A program made the translations under genes and the position numbers. Shown here in pieces: positions 11,676 through 22,230 of a stretch of 37,535 nucleotides of DNA. Source of the DNA: Apostichopus californicus. Its lineage: Eukaryota; Echinodermata; Holothuroidea; Aspidochirotida; Stichopodidae. The notes beneath the pieces are model-generated. The model had not been told where the DNA came from. It did no database searches and was given only the letters and a program-made list of their open reading frames with translations. The DNA lies in assembly GCA_020650975.1 (NCBI GenBank), contig JAIPMN010002557.1:1-37535 (forward strand). Reading direction: 5' to 3'. Within the stretch, counting starts at the first letter, position 1; every line of letters begins with the position of its first letter.

Positions 11676-11788
11676 ATTTCCGCCTCTTGGGCTGTGCTTG
11701 ACATTAGCCATGGAACCTATCTTTGACTGGGCACTCTGGCTGCGAGGAGAAACCACTGCCTCTTTCTTGTTCCGTGGAGATTCTGTAC
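11676..11788 (-). CDS. MAPT/MAP2/MAP4-like: Tau/MAP2/MAP4-family protein, exon 4 (second repeat)
   Basis: This 113-bp exon encodes residues 354-391. It runs from acceptor ATCTTCCAG|GTACAG to donor AAT|GTAAGC, phase 1 in and phase 0 out. It reads TESPRNKKEAVVSPRSQS and then AQSKIGSMANVKHSPRGGN. SKIGS-x3-N(V/I)KH-x-P-x-GG-N is the core of a tau repeat, and KIGS is the KxGS motif that MARK-type kinases phosphorylate in vertebrate tau, MAP2 and MAP4. The normal PGGG is PRGG here, a substitution in the most conserved turn. The exon ends after Asn and the next starts VKIF, so the intron falls inside the repeat just after the Gly-rich turn. Confidence 0.93.
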
Positions 11789-12935
11789 CTGGAAGATACC
11801 AGATAAAATAATGGTGGACGGTGATTAATGATGAAGAAATATTAATCCATCAAAAGACTGATAGTGGGATATTACGAGACTTTCATCAGCTGATCATAAA
11901 AGTAATCAAGGAGTTATAAAATTTATGACACAGATGGACTGGACACAATTTTTCATCAACTGTACGTTTCATAAACGATGAGAGGGCAAACCAAGCAATC
12001 AATAAATTTGCTCAACAAACATGTTTTTGTTTATCTCAATAGATCAACATTGATACAACAAGATGGATTATAACTCAATGACGTGTGTTGGATATTTCCT
12101 AACCCACTCACTTAGTCCTGCCTGAACTGCTTTCAATGAGAGGTATCGTTCGTCAACTGTGTTTTATTTTTCAATGCATGTTAGTTTCTGCTACTGATGT
12201 CTTGTTGTTCGTGTGTGTGTGCGTTTTGAACAATGGAAAATACTATGGGGTCCTTGGTCTGAATGTAACACAAACATGTGTGTGCGTGCGTGTGTGCGTT
12301 TGTTTTTCTATCTGACCGAGGACTCGAACAAAAGAATTCCTGGTCCTTGGTTGTGATTTCTAAAGAATCACCACGTCCTCGGAAGAATTCTATTGTATGG
12401 GGTATTGTTAAGGTTAGGGTACATGGATTTGAACAATGGAAAATACAAAGGGGTCCTCGGTCTGAATGTAATACAAACATGTGTGTGTGTGTGTGATATA
12501 AAACAATGTTATGATTGGAAGATCTTTGGTTATTTTATAAAGGAAAGATAAAGGTTTACCTTTTTGTCTTATAATATCTTGCAGGAAACTAAAACACCTT
12601 CCACGTTTATATGCTAGTTCATTTTAGGTTTTATTCTCTGTTGTACTCAGGTGGACCTACGTATCAAAGTATGAAGTTCACCAGCCTATAATTTTTTCAA
12701 GTTACCACGTTAAAATAATTTTCTGATTTGACACCTAATGACCGATCTCGCATGACATCTCAACTCCACCAAAAAATTTGGTTCTTAAACTCTCACGAGT
12801 TGACTCGCAAACAAAACAAGAAATAAACAAGAGTATCTTTTTTACCAGGCAAAGGGTAATAATAGACACACGCACACCTGTTGCTGTTGTAAGTAATGAG
12901 AAAATCAAATATCAAAGTTAACCGATGACTCTTAC
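11789..12935 (-). other. Intron 3 of the MAP gene, ~1.15 kb
   Basis: Contains the duplicated GT-rich block at 12205-12496. Otherwise nothing recognised. Confidence 0.85.
12205..12496 (+). repeat. Duplicated block with GT-rich tails
   Basis: GAACAATGGAAAATAC followed by GGGGTCC(T/C)(T/C)GGTCTG and AACACAAACATGTGTGTG occurs at about 12228-12290 and again at 12431-12496. Each copy ends in a (GT)n run. Between them TCCTCGG/CCGAGGA words recur in both orientations. Intron 3. Frames here are not genes. Confidence 0.75.
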
Positions 12936-13098
12936 CAGATGAGGCCTTTGAACTTGCAGATTTTGACCCTGTATCCGTACGAGACTTGACAGTTGAGTAG
13001 TCTTTCTTGGCCGACATGATTCTCACCTTGCCACCGCCGGGTTTGTAGCCAGGAGAATGAGTCACCGTCTTTGCCTTAACTGTCGTCGTTGTTTCAAC
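12936..13098 (-). CDS. MAPT/MAP2/MAP4-like: Tau/MAP2/MAP4-family protein, exon 3 (first repeat)
   Basis: The exon runs from acceptor TTTTCTCAG|GTTGAA to donor TCTG|GTAAGAG, entering in phase 0 and leaving in phase 1, and encodes residues 300-353. It starts VETTTTVKAKTVTHSPGY and then has KPGGGKVRIMSAKKDYSTV. PGGGKV(R/Q)I followed by a (K/x)K(L/D)D(Y/F) segment is the signature of the tau-type tubulin-binding repeat. This first repeat has only the PGGG half: the Lys-Ile-Gly-Ser half that normally precedes it is absent, replaced by a Thr-rich lead. The tail VKSRTDTGSKSASSKASSG recalls the post-repeat segment of vertebrate tau (RTDHGAE), an odd placement this early in the domain. The next exon at 11788 begins with GT and completes the Gly codon. 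Confidence 0.93.
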
Positions 13099-14160
13099 CT
13101 GAGAAAATGACACAAAAATTTAGTTCTAAAAATGTGTATACATCCAGTTGTGGTCACTTGCAAGTGAATCCACGATCATGCAGGTCTTTCCATCTAAATT
13201 GACATTAAACATTAAAATAATAGTCCTTAAATCGTAACATTAATGAACATAGTAATTTGTAGTAATTAAGTCCCAGTCCAATTAAGACATATAGCACCAA
13301 TAAATTTCTATCCATTATTTGATTATTCTTGAAGAATCCATGCTGGCCTCAATAAATCAGCTAAACTTTAAGTAACTCATTTATGATCCAGGAATACAAT
13401 AGATTCAACTGTTCCAACAGTAGCAATTGGAACCTACTCTTTGGGGAGATAAAAACTTACATTTGTATGGAGAATTTTACTATATGAAGGGAGAATGGGT
13501 ATGGTTTCATCTCGCAAACTGAAGTTCAACTATTATTAACTACAGTTGAGACATAACGGCTTCTATATATTAACAAACTGAGACAGAATTTACTGTAAAT
13601 TTATTTGATATAAAGCCTATAAAAACAGGCTTTCTTATTTCTTCTATTATCCTTCCTTGTGATACATGACTTGATATTGAATTAGTGTGAATTCTCCTGT
13701 ATTGATCATGACTCGATATTTACTGTTAAATTGTACTGTATGGATGGGTGAATGGATGTATGAATTCTCTATATAGCCATATGTAAACTTTGGCTCTATA
13801 AATGGCCCGTTGTCGGAGAATTAAATGCTGTTGTATACGCACAGGAAGCGTTGCGGTTTTCACTCTCCAAAATTGTTAGAGCACTGCACACTGTTCAGAT
13901 TAGCCGCGTAAAGGAGGACTTCACAAATTTCTTACGATGCTTTTGATTTGCTGGTGAATAGTACGAGCCTTAATATTGACCAATCAAGTCGAATTTTATA
14001 TCATTAGAGAGAAGAGTCAACAAACTTTTCTTTGGCATAGGAAAGTAAATGGTTATGCAATCACACTCCCAGAAAGCACGACGTAAGCATTGAGAGATTG
14101 GGACATTTTGAAGAGGTTCACTGCTTTCAGAAGTGGTTTTTAGTTTTTCAGATTAAAAAG

Positions 14161-14499
14161 CAGGCGCGTAGCCAAGGGGGGGCGAAGGGGGCAGCCGCCC
14201 CCCCCTTGAGCATATTTTTTTTTAATTTTTTTTTTTTTTAAATTATTTAAAAAAAATTTTTTAATGTTTTTATGATATCGCTAGTAATTTCAAAAGAGAA
14301 AATGCTAAGATGCAACTTACAAGGCCTGGGAAGTGCCATTTCCAGCGATCTGGGAGGCATTTTCAGCCAAAATTTTCTTGTACGCTTCGCGCCAACCATG
14401 GTGGCGCTACGCTTAGATAGTATGCAATGCCATATCTACGGCTCTGAAAATTTTTCTACAGTTTCGCCCCCCCTTGGCAACTTCCTGGCTACGCGCCTG
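14161..14499 (+). mobile_element. hAT-type non-autonomous DNA transposon, 339 bp
   Basis: The termini are CAGGCGCGTAGCCAAGG and, in inverse, CCTGGCTACGCGCCTG, flanked by a perfect 8-bp duplication TTAAAAAG (14153-14160 and 14500-14507). Just inside the left end is a G-run/C-run hairpin (about 14174-14207), followed by an A/T-only tract to about 14270 and a unique body. The body has GCGCCAACC then GGTGGCGC (about 14388-14407). No transposase is present. A second copy of the body, nearly identical over its first 130 bp or so, starts at 16517. It lies in intron 2. Confidence 0.92.
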
Positions 14500-16095
14500 T
14501 TAAAAAGTACAGGGTTTAATTCACCCGCATAATAAATAACGAATTATTGTAAAGAGGACACAATATTCTTCAAAATGACATAAGAAAGAGTTTTCTGAGT
14601 GCTTTACTTAGAAAGTTATGAAAAGATTTAGCGCGAAATGTGCTTATTTTGTAGCAATATTTGCTGCGTAACGGGGTCTTTTGTGCCGAGTTCCGCAAGG
14701 ATTCCATATGCCCATGGAATACAGTGGCATACGTGAATTCTTCCTTTATATTGGACATGGAATTGATGATGGGTTGTGAACAGTTTTTTAATTTTTTTTA
14801 TTTACAAGAGTTTATAGACATGAATATTTACTAAAACCAATAAAAGGTAATGATGATGTGGAGGTTTTACAGGGAAGGCAAATAAATTCACCCAGTGAGA
14901 CGTAATCGCAAGGTTCAAGATATCTATCAATATTATAAATTATTTGCTTTGTAGGGTTATGAATTTCTTACTTATAGGGTTGCTATGTTTTTAAACTTTT
15001 CAATCACAATTAGGGATATAACATTCAAGAACTGTCTTTGATATCCACACATTAGGTGGGAAATTTTTAAAACTAGGCATTTAAAAGTACATTATATAGC
15101 ATTGAACAACATTGTATCAATAATTTCAATTTTCTGACTTTACTGCCAAACCGTGCAGCACAAATCAACAGTTCCATTTTTTACAATTTTAATCCAAACA
15201 GGACTGCAGCAGACAGGGCGGTAAAAGACGTCTGTTTACAATTCCTTCGTTTTACGATCAGATGATAGCCACTCGACCGTACACGAGCGGAAACTCGAAA
15301 CATAATGCCCAGACAGTAAGCCTCATAAACATGGGAATTAAGAACATGATCTCTGTACAGTACGTACAGCTTCCATCATACACTGCTAGTTAAAGCCAAT
15401 GAAATAACTTCAGGCACTGCATACAGACTACTGATAAAACATTTACAGTCGACAATCAAAGACACAGGGAATTGTATAAGATCATCCCCAGGCACCATCA
15501 GCATGCAGAGAATTATCAGAAGCTTCTTAAAGTGGAGGTTAACACTTTGCCCTGATTCATTCTTCTCCCTTTAAGAGAAACTTTGACTATCACTGCCAAA
15601 AAATGTATAAATTCTACGATTTAGCAGTAATCATATTTCACGTGACAATATTTCACACGCTTCATCCACATGTGATGAAGTTCTTTGGTGTGTATTGTAA
15701 GGTCTGTGTGTGTGCGGCCTGTCATATTAGGTGAGCCGTTATAATGCTCTGAATAATCACAGTTGATAATTAGCGTATAGGTTTCTGTTTTGGCCTCCTC
15801 TACTTTGTTGCATCCATAGTTAAATTTACAAATATTTTCTAAGACTACAGATGTTTGCTAGAGTTTTCTCAAATCTCAATTGATTCCTTGCACTGTTCTT
15901 CGTGTACTTTCTCTCTGTTGCTAAACTCTGGAAACTAATATATTCATTCATTTGATCCATGCAATGCTGTATCACAAAATTTGACGATGCCAAGAAAAGT
16001 AGGGTTTGTTTACAAAAGGTTACAAATAGTTCCCCAGAAAATGTGTTATCTGAATTGTTTTGCTATAGTTTATCTGTTTCCTTATAAGTGCTGGT

Positions 16096-16516
16096 NNNNN
16101 NNNNNNNNNNNNNNNNNNNNNNNNNNNNNNNNNNNNNNNNNNNNNNNNNNNNNNNNNNNNNNNNNNNNNNNNNNNNNNNNNNNNNNNNNNNNNNNNNNNN
16201 NNNNNNNNNNNNNNNNNNNNNNNNNNNNNNNNNNNNNNNNNNNNNNNNNNNNNNNNNNNNNNNNNNNNNNNNNNNNNNNNNNNNNNNNNNNNNNNNNNNN
16301 NNNNNNNNNNNNNNNNNNNNNNNNNNNNNNNNNNNNNNNNNNNNNNNNNNNNNNNNNNNNNNNNNNNNNNNNNNNNNNNNNNNNNNNNNNNNNNNNNNNN
16401 NNNNNNNNNNNNNNNNNNNNNNNNNNNNNNNNNNNNNNNNNNNNNNNNNNNNNNNNNNNNNNNNNNNNNNNNNNNNNNNNNNNNNNNNNNNNNNNNNNNN
16501 NNNNNNNNNNNNNNNN
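16096..16516. other. Assembly gap, 421 N
   Basis: This is a run of 421 undetermined bases. Open frames crossing it are artefacts. It hides the left end of the mobile element at 16517 and an unknown amount of intron 2. Confidence 1.
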
Positions 16517-16744
16517 TGATATCGCTAGTAATTTCAAAAGAAAAAATGCTAAGATGCAACTTACAAGGCCTGGGAAGTGCCATTTCCAGCGATCTGGGAG
16601 GCATTTTCAGCCAAAATTTTCTTGTTCGCTTCGCGCCAACCCATGGTGGCGCTACGCTTACATAGTTTGCAATGCCGCATCTACTCTGATAGTTTGCCTA
16701 CATTTTTCACCCCCTCCATTTGCAAATTCCTCACTACACGCCTG
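16517..16744 (+). mobile_element. Second copy of the 14161 hAT-type element, left end lost in gap
   Basis: The sequence from TGATATCGCTAG onward repeats 14273-14499, with only a few differences for the first 130 bp and more toward the right end. It stops at ACACGCCTG (16736-16744), the decayed right terminus. The left roughly 112 bp, including the terminal repeat, hairpin and A/T tract, falls in the run of N. The right target duplication would be TCCCTGTA (16745-16752), but its partner is not visible. Confidence 0.88.
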
Positions 16745-16931
16745 TCCCTGTATATATTAATACATATGCACATACCATTTATGTAATAAGGTTGCATGCT
16801 AGTAAAACAGCTAAGCTTTGCATTTCTTGCGTTCAGTTCAGTTTAATCACATTGCCAGATCAATAGTAAACTGATACGCCAGTAGCAGCAGTATTCTGAA
16901 ATTCTGAGCTTGCTCAAAATAAAATTCTTAC

Positions 16932-17180
16932 CTTCTTTGTACTGGATTTCTTTATGACCTCTTGACCTTTGGATGGTTCTGGGGTCCTTGGACTCTTTGG
17001 CGTACTTTTCACAGGACTTGCGGAACGCTTGGGAATAGAACTAGGTTTGACTGTTGGACTGGAAGGCTTAGGAGGAGGGACTTCCTTCTTCTCTTCCTTG
17101 TCCTTCTCTTCTTTAACTTCTGCTTCTACTTCAACTGCCGGTTCAACTGGCTGCTCTACCTGGACAGATTCTTTAACCTC

Positions 17181-17212
<32 letters not shown>

Positions 17213-17686
17213 CTTCTTCTTCTTCTTCTTTCGACTCTGAAATCTGATTGGATTCTGAAATATCTTGTGATCCCGGGAGATCCTCCTCTCGGCTTTCGAC
17301 GGGTTCGCTCAAAGAGGATGTTTCTACCGGGTCAGGTCCTTTGCTCTCGTCGACTTCAGGGGCAACGGGTGTAGACATTGGAGCGACGTGCTCTTCGAAC
17401 GAAATCTCTACCGATTCAGAAACTGAATCATCACCGCCAGTCTGACGTGGTTCTTCAACACCGAGCGAAAGAGAACTGGAAGTATCGGAAATTGGCGTCG
17501 GTTTGGAGCCACCACCACCACCGCCAAAATCAAAAATGTCAAAAATTTCATTAACTTTCCTTTCGATTAGAGATGGATCTTCTGTGCTATCGCTCCTGCC
17601 AAGGGAAGGACCATCGGTTGTGAGAGGAGGAGCACCTGTATTCTCCGATAAGCTGTTTGAATCTCCTGACGTACTCTCTGGTAAAC
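16932..17686 (-). CDS. MAPT/MAP2/MAP4-like: Tau/MAP2/MAP4-family protein, large acidic and Pro-rich exon 2
   Basis: This 755-bp exon encodes residues 48-299. The acceptor is TTATTAACAG|GT and the donor is AAG|GTAAGA at 16931, phase 1 in and phase 0 out. Reading starts LPESTSGDSNS and runs through an acidic Ser-rich stretch. It then has a six-Gly run (17508-17525), a stretch of 15 Glu coded by 15 GAA codons (17184-17228), and a basic Pro-rich tail with PPPKPSSPTVKP and SPVKSTPKSPRTPEP. That order, acidic projection region then a basic region full of Ser/Thr-Pro sites just before the tubulin-binding repeats, is the layout of tau and MAP2/MAP4. In the family these SP/TP sites are kinase targets that tune microtubule binding; their use here is inferred. 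An internal Met at 17378 opens a shorter frame but is not needed as a start. Plus-strand Phe- and Ser-rich frames here are antisense shadows. Confidence 0.9.
17184..17228 (+). repeat. (TTC)15 microsatellite inside coding exon 2
   Basis: Fifteen uninterrupted TTC on the plus strand are fifteen GAA (Glu) codons of the MAP gene. Pure repeats of this length are prone to length change, which would alter the Glu run without breaking the frame. Confidence 0.98.
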
Positions 17687-20578
17687 CTGTTAATAAAATA
17701 ACGTCAGTCGGTGATGGATTATTGTTGCTTTCAGATGATGACTATAATGAATGCTTCAGTGCTTTTGCACTTTTAAACGCTGGATGTGTATATATTACTG
17801 CAAACTAATCAACAAGAATATTGGGCAGACACTGGTCTGGTGGTCTCTCCCTTAAGTTCAAAATGTCAAACAACTACCACACAGGAATCTAAAAAATGAA
17901 TTGAGTTTCTCTACAATCTAGTTGTGATAGGTGTAAACATGCCAATAAAATTTTAAGTATAGTCACAGTCAAATCCTTTATCTCATTCATTCAAACTAGA
18001 ATTTGTGGTTACGATAAATCTCAACTAACCTGTCCATGAGGATTGCTTTGTTAGTGACATGCACATAATCATACAAACTTTAGATAAGATATACAGAAGA
18101 TTCATTTACAAAGAACTTGAGTTGTGCATGTTCTGAGTGAAAGCAATTTTAACAAGGAATGCAAAACAGCTATTCCAAAAACTAGAAAATTAAACATAAC
18201 AGTACAGTTTATGTAATTCAAAATTTGATAGAACTTTAAATATACACTACTTGAAAAATATATTTTGACATATTTCACATCATTGCTACAAGTTTTGAAT
18301 GGATAACAACATGAGTCAGGTGGAAACACCAACATAAATTTCTTTGAATTCATGTCAGGAAAGATGTATCTTTTCTTAACTTGAAAAGCAAAAAAATCCT
18401 TAACTACAAGTTTCATATACCGTTCTTACTTATGTACCCACCACAACATTCTGTACCAGCAATATTATAATGGCATGAAGTTATTGCAGCAGAGATGTTT
18501 CAATTCTAGCCCAAAGAATTGGGAGAATTTAGGCTAAAATAACAACCTTGGGGTTTCAAACAGGTAAATTAACAATTAAGCATGGCTTTATAACATAATG
18601 TAACATGAAATGTTACCTGAAATGTCAGAATTAGAGAGTAAGTATTATTCCTTGTTGTCATGAAAATTTACACTGACAGCTTACCAAAACAAACAAGTCC
18701 ATTTGCACCACTGTATGTGAGCCTGCGAATTCCAACAGTTAATGACATGATAACCTTGCTATTTTAATGTGACAATAAGATAGGGTGTACCATAACCCAT
18801 CAACTTGAGAACATCCGCTCCAATACAGAATACACATATGGAAATGTTTACCTCTAAATCGCGTATAGCAGGATTTTTCCCGGAATCGGTCTGTAAATTG
18901 GCGCGGTTGAGGTAACATAAACAAACAAGTTTTTATTGCAACTGATGTAATAAAGATGTTAGACAATTCCATTAAAATACAAGGAAGAATTTATGGTAGC
19001 TTTAATTCAAAAGTTTTGTTCTCAAATATTAACTGTCTTGCCAAATTTGTCCTAAAGATTCACATACTGGAGCACAATTTTGAGGTTTCAAAGAAAAATT
19101 CACTCTGGCAAATGCCAAGTGATATGCTTCACGTGTACAAATCACCGGCTTGCAAGTTTAAGTTCCCTGGACAAAAGTGGTGTGACCCTTCACTAACTTG
19201 TAAGTATTCACTCACTTGCCTTATCTTAAAGCATCCATTCAAGTGTTTGCATATATATACCACTTCCAAATATTAGATACTGTCATATTAAGTATTAGTA
19301 TTTGTTCATGACAATGATATGTTCTCTTATCTAGAGATGAAGTTGGGAAATTATAGTGGCAGAGTGGATCAACAGATAACAGATCGAGCCACAAAGCCTC
19401 TACTGTGTGCAATTGTCAAAACAGCATTGCTTCATATCTAAAACCAAAGATAAATGTGTTACTTGCATAGCATTTATATTGCAAAAGGAGCGATATAAAG
19501 TAACACAACATTCCAGTTAACCGTTGGTTAGTGATAATCCCTACAGACCCTCTCAATGTAGAAATGCATAGCCCACATTCCGTGATGTTGACAGTGATGA
19601 AATCTGGTTTAAGAGATGATAAACAATCTTTTCAAATTTGCCATTCCCAGGATTCTAACTGTATCCGATCTCCTGATAGATATCTTCCGTAAACCTTGCC
19701 CTGCGACTGTATTCGCTGCCTAGTTTCATTTTTAACGCCTGCCCCGACATCTGACATTTTTGTCATCCAAAATGCTGGTCTAATTCTAGAAGACAGTTAG
19801 GTCAACGGCAGAAGTCAGGTATTAGTAGAACGGCCATTCAAATAATTAGACAAGGTATTGAAGCAGAGAGGAGCAGAATCTCCCTCTGATCTTAGTGCAA
19901 ACTTTAACAAAATATTAAAGGAACATACATCTGCTTAAACCTGATTCCTGCTTATAAAAGGATGATATTTATCTCAATATTTTTTACCATTAAGTTTAAT
20001 TTTTCAAATATTTCTACAAGCTAATATTTCAGACTAAGGATACTGTGAAAGATTCTGGTTCATTACTGTATAGGCAAATGCAACAGTAAATATGCTGAAA
20101 AATCCAAAATGATTGATGAATGATTTTTTTCCCTTCTTTTCTACCGTTTCCGTGGTTCATTATTTTTCTCATACCAATTACACAATTCATTAGGATTGAG
20201 GGAAGAGATTACTTGTGATTCAAGTTCAACTGTCACGTCTTTAAAAATATAATAAATTATGACTTTCAATGTAAAAGTTTGAAAGTTTACAAAGAGCAAA
20301 TATGGTTTTAATAAAAAATGGATTAAACTGATAACTAGCCAGACCATGTGTACTAAACTGGATTTACCTTCTCTCTTGTACTCCAAGATTAGATTGACCA
20401 GAAGCGCAGTAAACTAATTGCTGTGAAAATGTTTGTGTGCCAAACACAGGATGTAATCAACAAAACTTCAATATTGGTTTGGACGTTTTTTTTTAAGTAT
20501 GACAATACGTACCCGTCTCTTGTACATTCACACTTCAATCCATCTATCTAGCATACAACAATATGAAACATCATTGCA

Positions 20579-20641
20579 CTCCACCCCCCCCTGCCACCCC
20601 CACCCCCCCCCCCTTGCCACCCCACCCCCCCCCCCCCCCCT
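20579..20641 (+). repeat. C-rich low-complexity tract
   Basis: Runs of C up to about 18 long, broken by CCA and CTTG. On the transcribed MAP sense strand this is a G-run tract that could form G-quadruplexes in the intron. Similar but shorter C or G runs sit at 30302, 32766, 33601, 34396 and 36179. Confidence 0.9.
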
Positions 20642-20753
20642 AGATGCTGACTCCTTCAGGTTGTGCAGCCATCTTCTCTCAGACAAAGCTAAACTGATTT
20701 GTTCAAAGTTTATGCTATGACACTTTAAAGCAATAAAAAAACAATTTTCTACC

Positions 20754-20973
20754 CAGTCTTTGCCCAGCAGGAGACATTTGCAAATCCAGTGTAATCCTGT
20801 TGCAGCTATTGGTTAAACGACTTGCCCAAGACATGATTTAAAGAAACATTTCAAGTCTGATGTCAGTCTTTGCCCAGCAGGAGACATTTGCAAATCCAGT
20901 GTAATCCTGTTGCAGCTATTGGTTAAACGACTTGCCCAAGACATGATTTAAAGAAACATTTCAAGTCTGATGT
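20754..20973 (+). repeat. Perfect 110-bp tandem duplication
   Basis: Two adjacent 110-bp copies start CAGTCTTTGCCCAGCAGG at 20754 and 20864. By eye they are identical along their full length. The unit contains GGTTAAACGACTTGCCCAAG, a phrase typical of dispersed invertebrate repeats. Identity implies a recent duplication, or an assembly artefact. Confidence 0.93.
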
Positions 20974-21173
20974 GATAGTTTTCTAAAGCTCTTTTCTTCA
21001 TGAAATGGATTGATTTGTGGCAGATAATGTGACAACTTCATAGTACATGTACAACAAATATAACTCCATGTCGCTGTGTGAAAACATACAATTTAACATC
21101 TTCTTTGCACCTTACACTAAAATTCTAAAGATGTAACATTACTGGCAAATGCAGTATAAAACTGCATAACATG

Positions 21174-21410
21174 TATGTATGTTTTTTAGATCCTCCTGCA
21201 AGCAGGAACTCGCGAAGAAGCCATCATTGGCTTATCAAAGCCGCAAGCTGACCGAAGTCAGTCTCTTAGATTCATATTTAGCGTCCATGATTATGAATTG
21301 TCAATTGTCAACAACTCTGTAACTGGAGGATATACATTAATCTTGGAGTGACTCGAACTCTGGACCTTATGATTGAAAGGCACCCGCGTTAACCACTGAG
21401 CTAACACTCC
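21174..21410 (-). mobile_element. SINE-B copy a (tRNA-derived)
   Basis: On the minus strand it starts GGAGTGTTAGCTCAGTGG (A box) and has GAGTTCGAGTCACTCC (B box plus the 3' side of an acceptor stem pairing GGAGTG). It then has a unique body and three short hairpins ending GCAGGAGGATCTA, and a tail of A plus CATACATACAT. The same sequence recurs at 23493 and 24296 on the other strand. The tRNA part cannot be a working tRNA because it continues straight into the SINE body. Confidence 0.88.
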
Positions 21411-21925
21411 TTTGACATACATTTCTATTGTTGGTATGCAGGTTAACTCAGGGCTAGCATTTAAATTAAATCCCCACCTAAAGGCAGTGGATCTTGCAGT
21501 CTTGAATTAGTGGTTACCAAAGAACTGGTGGATATTAACCACTGCTTGATGGAGTAGTACCGGATGACATACAGTGTAGAACCTTCCTAGACATGATTTA
21601 TATTCTGAAATTGTTGCCTGATCTAAACTTATTTCCACCTGCAGTGCTTTCTGTCTAATTGCAATATTGGAGCAAGAAAAACATCAGATTACAAAACTTC
21701 AGCAACAACAATAACCAGAAAGCAGGTTGGTTTAGTGATTCCTTGCTACATTCGGCACAAGAACATTAAACTGAAATAAGATTTTCAAGCATTGGTCATT
21801 ACTGCCTTCAGGTGATCAGTAAGTTTCTTGCACAAATGTAGACTTGTCTCTCAACTTATCTATCAATAACAAAGTTCATCCAAGCTGGCAGTTATCATGT
21901 TTACATAGTTTTCAGATTTGTTACT

Positions 21926-22230
21926 TCTGTTGACCTCAAATGACCTTTGACCTCCACAAATTTGCACAGGATGCTTGCATGCACCAAATGGAATTACGCA
22001 GCAAGTAATGAGTTCAACCAAGATGTTACTTTTTTGTACCTCTTGTATCTAAGGTTTTCCAACTTTGCTCTATGTCGACCTCAAATGACCTTTGAACTCC
22101 ACCAATTTCAAGAGAGTTCTTAGACTCACCAAAAGGGAAATATGCATCAAGTATAAATTTCATCAAAGATGCACTTTTTGAGTTACCGTGTTTTACAAGC
22201 AGGTGTAACATACACACACACTCACACACA
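21926..22230 (+). repeat. Diverged ~145-bp dimer with CA-rich end
   Basis: GACCTCAAATGACCTTTGAC begins one unit near 21934 and a diverged copy (GACCTCAAATGACCTTTGAA) near 22078. Following segments also align loosely (CACCAAA..., then GCA(G/T)CAAGTA, then GATG). It ends in ACACACACACTCACACACAC. Looks like part of a dispersed repeat, class unknown. Intron 1. Confidence 0.6.

Larger units (their letters stand above)
13099..16931 (-). other. Intron 2 of the MAP gene, ~3.8 kb
   Basis: Contains two copies of the hAT-type element (14161, 16517) and the assembly gap. 13099-14150 and 14510-16090 are AT-rich with no recognised feature. Confidence 0.85.

Noticed and set aside
15981-16760. Long frames of 140-260 codons
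   Set aside because: They cross 421 N, which contribute no stops; no real coding signal on either side.
16962-17445. Plus-strand Phe-rich and Ser-rich frames
   Set aside because: Antisense shadows of MAP exon 2, including the antisense of its Glu run.
19640-19780. Possible alternative first exon (minus, MSDVGAGVKNETRQRIQSQ)
   Set aside because: No donor in phase 1 to join exon 2; the frame ends soon after. Insufficient support.
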